The translations under genes were made by a program, and so were the position numbers. The notes below the pieces were generated by a model. The model ran no database searches, had not been told where the DNA came from, and saw only the letters and a list, made by a program, of their open reading frames with translations. From JBDKGH01 sp039798265 (GTDB lineage Bacteria > Bacteroidota > Bacteroidia > Flavobacteriales_D > Sanyastnellaceae), in the NCBI GenBank assembly GCA_039798265.1, contig JBDKGH010000138.1:1-64000 (forward strand): a stretch of DNA of 64,000 bases, read 5' to 3'. Positions 17,819 to 25,330 of the stretch are shown here, piece by piece (within the stretch, counting starts at the first letter, position 1; every line of letters begins with the position of its first letter).

Positions 17819-18145
17819 TTACGCATTGTTCTCTTTACCGTTTCTTAACATTTCGGTAAAGTGACTAACATTGTCATTAAAAGAAGTGATGGCCTCCCAA
17901 TCGATTCCATACTTTGCCTTTGCTCCAAATATTCTTCCGGTTATAAGTCCCGCTCTCTTCAGCTCGCGCAGGTGTTGAATGACTGTAGCTTGCGATAAAG
18001 CCGGAACTTCCACGATTTTACCATCAACTTCGCCGCCGTGGGTGGCTATTGCAAGTAAAATTGAAGCTCTAGCGGGGTGACCCATACTTCGGGCAAAATG
18101 CGCTAGCTTAATTTCGTTATCTGTATACAGTTCTTTCTTTTCCAC
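17819..18145 (-). CDS. ArsR-family winged-helix transcriptional regulator
   Basis: A 108-residue protein with the ArsR fold. The GHPARASILLAI helix is at residues 22-33, the recognition helix lies around LSQATVIQHLRELKRAGL at 49-66, and the wing is in IFGAKAKYGI. No metal-binding Cys pair (as in ELCVCDL) is visible, so metal sensing is unlikely; ligand unknown. The start is a GTG at 18145, since the next Met lies inside the first helix. It is upstream of the TonB-dependent receptor on the same strand and could regulate it or be cotranscribed with it. Confidence 0.88.
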   Translation of the reverse strand: MEKKELYTDNEIKLAHFARSMGHPARASILLAIATHGGEVDGKIVEVPALSQATVIQHLRELKRAGLITGRIFGAKAKYGIDWEAITSFNDNVSHFTEMLRNGKENNA

Positions 18146-18226
18146 TTCTATTAACTTTCAGTGCAAATGAAGTTTTTGTATTCTTTACAGGCCTTACGAG
18201 AATGTTAAGGATAAATAAAAGAATGG

Positions 18227-18257
18227 TTGCAAAAAAGTGCCGCAATGATTAACATTG
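18227..18257 (+). promoter_or_regulatory. Promoter of the DUF2752 gene, short leader
   Basis: TTG at 18227-18229, a 20-base spacer, then TAACATTG (7 of 8 to TAnnTTTG) at 18250-18257. The ATG follows after four bases. Confidence 0.5.
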
Positions 18258-18261
18258 CATC

Positions 18262-18570
18262 ATGCTCGATTGGTTAGAACAACACCTGCTCTCTTGTCCA
18301 ATAAAATCTTTTTATGGTATTGATTGCCCAGGTTGTGGTTTGCAACGATCAATACTGCTACTGCTTCGGGGCGATGTTTACGGCTGTGTATCCATGTATC
18401 CAGCTACCATTCCATTATTAATGGTTATCTCCCTTTTCTTTTTACACCTCAAATTCGACTTTAAGTGGGCTCCTAAAACACTAGTATTTTTATACATACT
18501 TACTGGTATTATCGTTTTGGCTCACTATGTTTGGAAAATATATCATCACCAACTGTGCACGCTTCACTAA
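18262..18570 (+). CDS. DUF2752 membrane protein
   Basis: The 102-residue protein carries the DUF2752 hallmark: CPIKSFYGIDCPGCGLQRS at residues 12-30, with the CPxCGxxR core, followed by an FRGDxxxS-like region (LRGDVYGCVSMYP). Two hydrophobic helices follow at about 47-62 and 70-90. Function is unknown for the family. The gene is followed 20 bases later by a CCC-motif membrane protein, a pairing I recognise from many flavobacteria, so the two probably act together. Two conserved Cys near the membrane surface suggest metal or redox chemistry, but this is speculation. Confidence 0.87.
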   Translation: MLDWLEQHLLSCPIKSFYGIDCPGCGLQRSILLLLRGDVYGCVSMYPATIPLLMVISLFFLHLKFDFKWAPKTLVFLYILTGIIVLAHYVWKIYHHQLCTLH

Positions 18571-18590
18571 ATCTATAACTCTTACCCCCT

Positions 18591-18944
18591 ATGGAAAATC
18601 TCGACTCTATTATTCAGAAAAAATTGCCCAACGCCACAGCAGTGCTCGCTTTAGGCATTGCCTCTATCCCCATGTGTTGTTGCATTGGAGGATTGGTAGG
18701 TCTTGCGCTCAGCATCATCGCTTTGATTTTGGCGAAAAAAGACATGGCTCTTTATCAAGAAAATCCAAATGCCTATTTGCCTTCTTCTTTCAGCAATTTA
18801 AAAGCTGGTCGAATCTGTGCCATCGTTGGTATCTGTTTGAGCGGTATTTATTTCCTCATGTTCCTCTTCATGCTTTCAATTTTCGGGTTTGAAGCATTGA
18901 GCAATCCACAAGTAATGCAAGATTATCTTCAGAACATGAGATAG
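18591..18944 (+). CDS. CCC-motif membrane protein (DUF4190-like)
   Basis: A 117-residue protein with two transmembrane segments (about residues 17-44 and 78-100). The first holds the three consecutive cysteines of PMCCCIGG at residues 27-34, the diagnostic motif. Between the helices is a short polar loop (KKDMALYQENPNAYLPSS) that is conserved in character across the family. It is cotranscribed with the DUF2752 gene upstream, and a clear terminator follows. No enzymatic motif is present and the biological role is unknown. Confidence 0.85.
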   Translation: MENLDSIIQKKLPNATAVLALGIASIPMCCCIGGLVGLALSIIALILAKKDMALYQENPNAYLPSSFSNLKAGRICAIVGICLSGIYFLMFLFMLSIFGFEALSNPQVMQDYLQNMR

Positions 18945-18971
18945 TCGCTATTAAGTGACTGAAAAACAAAG

Positions 18972-19021
18972 GGTCAAACAAGGTTTTTTCCAATCGGATA
19001 ATTCCTTGTTTGGCCTTTTTT
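18972..19021 (+). terminator. Intrinsic terminator after the DUF2752/CCC-motif pair
   Basis: Arms 18972-18983 and 19004-19015 (core CAAACAAGG/CCTTGTTTG, with one G-T wobble) are followed by a run of six or seven T. The loop is long, 20 bases. Confidence 0.8.
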
Positions 19022-19038
19022 AATGCCCTTTCTCCGCT

Positions 19039-19046
19039 TACCTTTG
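19039..19046 (+). promoter_or_regulatory. -7 promoter element of icmF
   Basis: Exact TACCTTTG, with a T-run about 19 bases upstream that doubles as the tail of the preceding terminator. The start codon is 20 bases downstream. Confidence 0.5.
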
Positions 19047-19066
19047 CTCGCTCATAGCAATGACCT

Positions 19067-22000
19067 ATGCAAGACCAGACACCATATACCCCACAGAATA
19101 AAATTCGCATTGTAACAGCGGCCTCTCTTTTTGATGGGCACGATGCGGCTATTAATATCATGCGACGCATCATTCAGTCAACTGGATGCGAAGTGATTCA
19201 CCTCGGACACGACAGATCTGTAGAAGAAGTAGTGAATTGCGCCATTCAAGAAGATGCTCAAGCTATTGCCATGACCTCATATCAAGGTGGTCATACGGAG
19301 TACTTTAAGTACATGCATGATTTACTGAAAGAAAAAGGCGCTGGCCATATTCGCATTTTTGGCGGTGGTGGTGGAACAATTCTTCCAGAAGAAATAAAAG
19401 AACTTCATGATTATGGCATTACCCGTATATATCACCCAGATGATGGGCGAGCGATGGGATTGCAAGGAATGATTAATGATTTGGTTCAAAAAAGCGACTT
19501 CCCAACAGGAAAGGAGTTGACCAATGAAATGGAAAATCTTCCTGCAAAAAACGCCATGAATATTGCTCGACTTATTTCGGCGGCGGAAAACTATCCTGAC
19601 AATCATAAAGACGTATTGGCGAAAGTGCACGAACTCGCCAAGGCCCAAAAAACTCCTGTCCTCGGAATTACCGGAACAGGTGGAGCGGGTAAATCATCTA
19701 TGGTCGATGAAATTGTGCGTCGCTTTCTGCTCGATTTTCCAGATAAGCAAATTGCTCTTGTTTCTGTTGATCCTTCAAAACGCAAAACAGGTGGAGCACT
19801 TTTAGGCGATCGCATTCGTATGAATGCTATTCGACATGCCCGGGTTTATATGCGCTCTTTAGCTACCCGCCAAAGCAATCTAGCCTTGAGTAAACACGTG
19901 GCCGAAGCTGTAGAGATTTTAAAAGCGGCGCAGTATGATTTGATCATTCTCGAAACATCGGGTATTGGTCAAAGTGACACGGAAATAATGGACCATAGTG
20001 ATGTGGCCTTATACATCATGACACCTGAATTTGGTGCAGCTACTCAATTGGAAAAAATTGACATGCTCGATTTCGCCGACGTAGTTGCCATCAACAAATT
20101 CGATAAGCGCGGAGCATTAGATGCCATTCGCGATGTAAAAAAACAATACAAACGCAATCACCAATTATGGGATGCGGATGATGATTCCCTTCCTGTAGTA
20201 GGCACTATAGCTTCTCAGTTCAATGATCCTGGTACAAATCAATTGTACAAAATGATCATGGACAAAATTCAGCAGAAAACTGGTGCTGACTTGAACAGTC
20301 AGTTTGCCATAACTGCTGAGATGAGCGAAAAGATTTATATCATTCCTCCCCACCGCACACGCTATTTGAGCGAGATCTCTGAAAACAATCGCGCATATGA
20401 CGAGTGGGTGAATAAACAAGTGATAGTTGCTGACAAGCTTTTTGCTTTAAAGGGAAGTATCGAAACCCTTGAGGCCTCTGGGGATGCGCATAAAGAGAAT
20501 CAAAAGATTGCGTTGGAAGTTTTAAATGCTTCTTTCGACCGCATTAAGTTGGATCTTGATCCGCATAACTGGCGAATGATTGAGGAATGGTCTGCTAAAA
20601 AGGACTCTTACCGTCACGCGGATTACGTATTTAAAGTACGCGGAAATGATGTGCGTGTGAAGGCTCAAAGTGAGTCTTTGTCGCATACCATGATTCCAAA
20701 AGTATCGATGCCACGCTACAATGGTTGGGGCGACGTGCTTCGTTGGAGTCTTCAAGAAAACGTACCAGGTGAGTTTCCTTACACCGCAGGTATTTATCCA
20801 TTCAAGCGCGAAGGCGAAGATCCTACCCGCATGTTTGCTGGTGAAGGTGGCCCTGAGCGTACCAATCGACGCTTCCACTATGTGAGTTTAGGTATGCCTG
20901 CGAAACGCTTGTCTACCGCTTTTGATAGTGTAACGCTCTATGGTAATGACCCCGATCGCCGTCCCGATATTTATGGGAAAGTTGGTAACTCGGGCGTTAG
21001 CATTTGTTGTTTAGATGATGCTAAAAAGCTCTACAGTGGCTTCGACTTGGCTGATCCAATGACCTCGGTATCCATGACCATTAATGGTCCGGCTCCCATG
21101 TTGTTAGGCTTCTTCATGAATGCGGCCATAGATCAAGCTTGCGAAAAGTATATTAAGGCCAATGGTCTTGAAGCTGAGGTTGAAAAAGTATTGGTAGAAA
21201 AATGGGATAAAAAGGGACTTTCGCGCCCAAAATATCAAGGAGAATTGCCAGAAGGAAATAATGGTCTTGGTCTTTTACTCCTTGGTGTTACCGGTGATGA
21301 AGTATTGCCGAAAGAAGTGTATGAAAAAATCAAGATAGAGACGATTGCAGTAGTGCGCGGAACGGTGCAAGCCGATATTTTGAAAGAAGATCAGGCTCAA
21401 AACACCTGTATTTTCTCTACCGAGTTTGCCCTCCGTTTAATGGGCGACGTGCAAGAGTATTTTATTCAGAATAAAGTAAGAAACTTCTATTCAGTTTCTA
21501 TTAGCGGCTATCACATTGCTGAAGCTGGCGCCAACCCTATTACTCAGCTGGCCTTTACCTTGGCAAACGGTTTTACCTATGTGGAATATTACCTCAGCCG
21601 TGGAATGGACATCAATGATTTTGGTCCTAACTTGTCTTTCTTCTTCAGTAACGGTATCGACCCAGAATATGCGGTGATTGGTCGTGTTGCTCGCCGCATT
21701 TGGTCAAAGGCTTTGGCTAAAAAGTATGGTGCTAATGCCCGTGCTCAAATGCTCAAGTACCATATTCAAACCAGCGGTCGATCTTTACACGCACAGGAAA
21801 TTGACTTCAACGATATCCGCACCACTCTTCAAGCGCTGTATGCCATTTATGACAACTGTAATTCATTGCATACTAATGCTTATGACGAAGCAATAACCAC
21901 TCCTACCGAGGAAAGTGTTCGCCGTGCCATGGCCATTCAGTTGATCATCAACAAAGAATTGGGCTTGGCTAAAAATGAAAACCCTCTCCAAGGGTCCTTT

Positions 22001-22456
22001 ATTATTGAAGAATTGACGGACTTAGTAGAAGAAGCTGTTTTATCTGAGTTTGATCGTATTACCGAACGAGGTGGCGTGCTAGGTGCCATGGAAACCATGT
22101 ACCAACGAAGCAAAATACAAGAAGAAAGCTTGTATTACGAAACGTTAAAGCACAATGGTGATTTCCCGATTATTGGAGTTAACACCTTCTTGTCTTCCAA
22201 AGGTTCGCCTACGGTTTTGCCCAAAGAAGTGATACGCGCTACTACCGAAGAAAAAGAATACCAGATCTCAATGCTTCATCAGTTGCACCAAAGTTATGGA
22301 GCAAAATCGGGCGATTTGATTCATGAAATTCAGCATGCGGCGGTTCAAAACAAAAATATGTTTGTTCACCTAATGGAGGCTACCAAAGTTTGCTCGTTGG
22401 GTCAACTTACCAGCGCTCTTTTCCAAGTGGGTGGGCAGTACCGCAGGAACATGTAA
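19067..22456 (+). CDS. icmF: Fused B12-dependent acyl-CoA mutase IcmF (isobutyryl-CoA mutase type)
   Basis: The 1129-residue single chain has three parts. A B12-binding domain spans about 10-140, with the base-off DxH motif in FDGHDAA at 22-28. A MeaB-like G-protein chaperone spans about 190-410, with P-loop GTGGAGKSS near 203 and NKFD as the base-recognition motif. The methylmalonyl-CoA mutase-type barrel begins near residue 560. The segment PYTAGIYPFKREGEDPTR followed by GEGGPERTN matches IcmF rather than the MutB form, so interconversion of isobutyryl- and n-butyryl-CoA (or related branched acyl-CoAs) is the likely reaction. It implies use of adenosylcobalamin for branched-chain amino-acid or lipid carbon. 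It forms its own unit or leads a transcript with the DUF4197 gene 37 bases downstream. Confidence 0.94.
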   Translation: MQDQTPYTPQNKIRIVTAASLFDGHDAAINIMRRIIQSTGCEVIHLGHDRSVEEVVNCAIQEDAQAIAMTSYQGGHTEYFKYMHDLLKEKGAGHIRIFGGGGGTILPEEIKELHDYGITRIYHPDDGRAMGLQGMINDLVQKSDFPTGKELTNEMENLPAKNAMNIARLISAAENYPDNHKDVLAKVHELAKAQKTPVLGITGTGGAGKSSMVDEIVRRFLLDFPDKQIALVSVDPSKRKTGGALLGDRIRMNAIRHARVYMRSLATRQSNLALSKHVAEAVEILKAAQYDLIILETSGIGQSDTEIMDHSDVALYIMTPEFGAATQLEKIDMLDFADVVAINKFDKRGALDAIRDVKKQYKRNHQLWDADDDSLPVVGTIASQFNDPGTNQLYKMIMDKIQQKTGADLNSQFAITAEMSEKIYIIPPHRTRYLSEISENNRAYDEWVNKQVIVADKLFALKGSIETLEASGDAHKENQKIALEVLNASFDRIKLDLDPHNWRMIEEWSAKKDSYRHADYVFKVRGNDVRVKAQSESLSHTMIPKVSMPRYNGWGDVLRWSLQENVPGEFPYTAGIYPFKREGEDPTRMFAGEGGPERTNRRFHYVSLGMPAKRLSTAFDSVTLYGNDPDRRPDIYGKVGNSGVSICCLDDAKKLYSGFDLADPMTSVSMTINGPAPMLLGFFMNAAIDQACEKYIKANGLEAEVEKVLVEKWDKKGLSRPKYQGELPEGNNGLGLLLLGVTGDEVLPKEVYEKIKIETIAVVRGTVQADILKEDQAQNTCIFSTEFALRLMGDVQEYFIQNKVRNFYSVSISGYHIAEAGANPITQLAFTLANGFTYVEYYLSRGMDINDFGPNLSFFFSNGIDPEYAVIGRVARRIWSKALAKKYGANARAQMLKYHIQTSGRSLHAQEIDFNDIRTTLQALYAIYDNCNSLHTNAYDEAITTPTEESVRRAMAIQLIINKELGLAKNENPLQGSFIIEELTDLVEEAVLSEFDRITERGGVLGAMETMYQRSKIQEESLYYETLKHNGDFPIIGVNTFLSSKGSPTVLPKEVIRATTEEKEYQISMLHQLHQSYGAKSGDLIHEIQHAAVQNKNMFVHLMEATKVCSLGQLTSALFQVGGQYRRNM

Positions 22457-22493
22457 TGGCCTGATTATAGCTAGGGATTTTGAAAATTAACCA

Positions 22494-23222
22494 ATGAAAA
22501 AAGTCATTTTATTCGCAGCCTTATTGGTTCCTACGATTCAGTCGTGTGATCCAAAAACGCTTCAGGCTATTCTTGAAACTCCTAGCTCTACTCCTGCTCC
22601 ATTGACCAATGATGAAGTGATTCGTGGACTCAAGCAGGCTCTTGAGAAAGGTGCTCAGCTCGCGGTGAATACCGTTTCAGTTGATGGTGGCTTTAATAAC
22701 AATGCATTGATTCGCATTCCTTTCCCGGAAGAGGCGATTAAGGTAAAAGAAGCTGCTTTAAAATTGGGACTCACTAATCAGGTAGCCAAGTTTGAGGACA
22801 ACCTGAATCGTTCAGCAGAGCTGGCTTCTAAAGAAGCTACTTCTGTTCTTGTAAATGCCATTACTCACATGTCGGTGGCTGATGGATTTGCTATTCTAAG
22901 AGGCGAAGAGAATGCCGCTACTGCGTTTTTGCGCAAAAACACAGAGAATGAATTGCGTGAAAAGTTCGGCGATATTGTTCAGTCGAAAATAGACGAGGTG
23001 AATCTTACCTCCTACTGGGAGCCTCTCGCAAAAGCATACAACACCTCCACCTTGCTAACGGGTGGTCAACAGATCAACCCGGATTTGCAAGCTTACGTTA
23101 CTCAAAAGGCGTTAGATGGTTTGTTTACCTATGTGGCCCAAGAGGAAAAAAATATTCGGGCTAATCCAGCAGCGCGTACAACAGAGTTATTGATGCGCGT
23201 ATTCGGATCTTTAAATAAGTAA
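22494..23222 (+). CDS. DUF4197 lipoprotein
   Basis: The 242-residue protein has a lipoprotein signal peptide, with the lipobox Cys in TIQSC at residues 14-18. The mature part is mainly helical and matches the DUF4197 pattern: GLKQALEKGAQLAVN early, IPFPEEAIKV, then MSVADGFAILRGEENAATAFLR and a terminal helix with ATTELLMRVFGSL-type residues. Its role is unknown. It has only three bases before the exonuclease III gene, so the two are presumably cotranscribed, perhaps along with icmF. Confidence 0.85.
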   Translation: MKKVILFAALLVPTIQSCDPKTLQAILETPSSTPAPLTNDEVIRGLKQALEKGAQLAVNTVSVDGGFNNNALIRIPFPEEAIKVKEAALKLGLTNQVAKFEDNLNRSAELASKEATSVLVNAITHMSVADGFAILRGEENAATAFLRKNTENELREKFGDIVQSKIDEVNLTSYWEPLAKAYNTSTLLTGGQQINPDLQAYVTQKALDGLFTYVAQEEKNIRANPAARTTELLMRVFGSLNK

Positions 23223-23225
23223 ATC

Positions 23226-23987
23226 ATGAAAATCATTTCTTTTAATATCAACGGTATTCGAGCTTCCGTGAAAAAGGGTCTACTCGATTCTATTTATCAA
23301 ATGAATCCGGATGTATTGGGTTTTCAAGAAACGAAAGCTACGCCCGAGCAAGTGAGAGAAGCATTGGCTGATTTAAAGGGATATGAGATTTATGCTTACA
23401 GTGCTGAAAGAGCGGGTTACAGTGGAACTACTGTAATTACCAAGACAAAGCCCGTTTCAGTAAGTTATGGCATAGGTGTGGCTGAACATGATACGGAAGG
23501 CCGCGCGATTACGGTAGAAATGAATGATTTTTATATCGTCAATACCTATGTTCCCAACAGTGGTGAAGCGATGGTGCGATTAGATTATCGCGAACAATGG
23601 GATAAAGCCATGCTCACTTATTTGAAAGGGCTCGAAAAGAAAAAGCCCGTTATTCTAATGGGAGACTTAAATGTAGCTCATCAGCCTATTGACTTGGCTC
23701 GTCCAAAAGAGAACTACAATAAAACCAGTGGATATACCCAACGCGAAATTGATGGTATTACGAATTATGTGAATGCAGGTCTCGTGGACACCTTCCGCTT
23801 GATTAATCCCGATACCATTAAGTACAGCTGGTGGAGCTTGCGTTTTGGGGCTCGCGCTAAAAATGTTGGTTGGAGAATAGACTATGTTTTAGCTAGTGCT
23901 GTTTTAAGCAGCCGAGTAAAAGAAGCGTTTATTCTAAATGAAATTGAAGGCAGCGACCACTGCCCTGTTGGAATAACAATCGATTAG
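23226..23987 (+). CDS. xth: Exodeoxyribonuclease III (AP endonuclease)
   Basis: The 253-residue enzyme belongs to the EEP nuclease family and repairs abasic sites. Motifs: FNINGIRA at 5-12, the catalytic Glu in LGFQETKA near 36, NTYVPN with Tyr near 110, MGDLNVAH near 148, and the C-terminal GSDHCPV with its catalytic Asp-His. Length and motif order are those of the ExoA/XthA branch. The stop codon overlaps the end of the convergent arginyltransferase-like gene by four bases, so no terminator sits between them. Confidence 0.94.
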   Translation: MKIISFNINGIRASVKKGLLDSIYQMNPDVLGFQETKATPEQVREALADLKGYEIYAYSAERAGYSGTTVITKTKPVSVSYGIGVAEHDTEGRAITVEMNDFYIVNTYVPNSGEAMVRLDYREQWDKAMLTYLKGLEKKKPVILMGDLNVAHQPIDLARPKENYNKTSGYTQREIDGITNYVNAGLVDTFRLINPDTIKYSWWSLRFGARAKNVGWRIDYVLASAVLSSRVKEAFILNEIEGSDHCPVGITID

Positions 23988-24994
23988 TGAAAAGGAATGG
24001 GTGAGGCGGCTATTACTCGCATTAATCGCATTTCATAACACTCCGTGTCTTTGTAATCTTCAGAAACATTAAGGTTAAGAAAGTGATCGTAGGTAGTGGT
24101 AGCCTCAATTGTAAAAAGCACAAAACCACCTTTCTCAATGTCATAAGTGGCAGCGTAGGTATTCACCTCATCCTTGATTTCTAAATAATTGGGTACGCGT
24201 AAAAGCAAGTCATCCGTTTGGATCAAATGACCTGTGGTGAAATAAGGATATATTTTCTCTTTGTATGGAACTCCTCTTTCTCTGAAGTAAACACCGAGTT
24301 GGGCTAGTTTTTTTCTCAAAACATTGGCTTTACTGCGGTTTCTGACGTCGTTTTCAAAAGAGGTCCATTGTTTTGGACCTACCATCCACTCCATTTCGCC
24401 TAGCCGAAGTTTGTAGTCAAATTCGGCTGACTGATCCATGATGTAGCCGGGGTAATACCACTTAATGTCATGGGCTACGCACCACTCTACTTCCTTCAGC
24501 ATGGTAAAGTAGCCAAGACTATAAGAAGCATATTCGTGATCAAAAACGCCCAAAATTCCAGCAGCACTTCTTGCTCCAACATCGAAGTAGCTCAGGGCAA
24601 TTAGTCGGTCGCCATCATATACTGCGATTTCTTTTGTATTTAAGCGAATAGGCACAAATTGTCCGAGTACGATTTCTTCCAAAGAAGAATGAATGAAAGC
24701 CTTAAAACGATCGAAGTTGCTTTGATACAGGACTTCTTTCTCTGGAGTAATGATGGGATCTGTTACCTCTACACGAAATCTTGACTCTGCTTTGCGCATC
24801 ACCCGGCGCTGACTTTTACGAAAATGGTATCCGCCCAAGGGCAATCGGATATTGATAATCGAAAGTACTTGTTTATCGAGGCAGACAAACTCACTGCGAT
24901 AGATCATGGATGAGCCACGGAACCATCCTGATTCCAAAAAAGCATCATACTGATCGGGTGTTAATCCTGCAATGGGCGCTGCTTGAACTAGCAT
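23984..24994 (-). CDS. Arginyl-tRNA-protein transferase-like (ATE/GNAT fold) protein lacking the N-terminal Cys cluster
   Basis: The 336-residue protein aligns by eye with the bacterial Bpt/ATE family. It has YDAFLESGWFRGSSMIYR early, a HFRKSQRRVMRK segment near residue 57 (the RxSRSQRRxLRR-like block), and the GNAT-like C-terminal motif LGYFTMLKEVEWC followed by KWYYPGYIM. That last motif is the best family mark. In canonical ATEs the segment after YR carries three or four Cys (CxxC-type cluster). Here it reads SEFVCLDKQVLSI, with one Cys. Transfer of an aminoacyl group from tRNA to protein N-termini is the family reaction; whether it survives here is uncertain. Its stop overlaps that of xth. 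Confidence 0.75.
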   Translation of the reverse strand: MLVQAAPIAGLTPDQYDAFLESGWFRGSSMIYRSEFVCLDKQVLSIINIRLPLGGYHFRKSQRRVMRKAESRFRVEVTDPIITPEKEVLYQSNFDRFKAFIHSSLEEIVLGQFVPIRLNTKEIAVYDGDRLIALSYFDVGARSAAGILGVFDHEYASYSLGYFTMLKEVEWCVAHDIKWYYPGYIMDQSAEFDYKLRLGEMEWMVGPKQWTSFENDVRNRSKANVLRKKLAQLGVYFRERGVPYKEKIYPYFTTGHLIQTDDLLLRVPNYLEIKDEVNTYAATYDIEKGGFVLFTIEATTTYDHFLNLNVSEDYKDTECYEMRLMRVIAASPIPFH

Positions 24995-25156
24995 ATGACG
25001 AAGATAAGGCCTTTTTGAGTAAACAAAACGAAGGAAATTGAACTGAATAAAATATCGATTGACCCTTTCTAGGTTTTTAGTGGGCTTTGATTACAATTTG
25101 TTCATACTGAGTTCGTATGATCGTAAAAGTGCAATCGGTATTTTGTAAAAAAAAAC

Positions 25157-25327
25157 ATGAACCCAACTCAAGCTATTATCCATTTTTTCGAAAATGGTGA
25201 ATTAAAAGAAGTCCGCGCTCAAATTCAAAAATTGAAAATGGAGAAAAACCAAGAGTTTTTGTACACCTCTTGCGGCAATAAAATATCTCTTAGCAATATC
25301 TTCAGCTTCAACGGCATTTGCTGGTAA
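25157..25327 (+). CDS. Small ORF, 56 residues, hypothetical
   Basis: An ATG at 25157, preceded by an A-rich run (a common Bacteroidota translation signal), opens a 57-codon frame ending TAA at 25325-25327. The product starts MNPTQAIIHFFENGELKEVR, has an amphipathic Lys/Glu/Gln-rich helix at about 15-33 and ends in GICW, with a second Cys at residue 39. No family is recognised. Its stop is three bases from the stop of the convergent TamB-like gene, the same tight convergent packing as several certain genes here. It fills part of what would otherwise be a 336-base gap; the remaining 24995-25156 shows nothing recognisable beyond AT-rich sequence. Confidence 0.4.
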   Translation: MNPTQAIIHFFENGELKEVRAQIQKLKMEKNQEFLYTSCGNKISLSNIFSFNGICW

Positions 25328-25330
25328 GCG

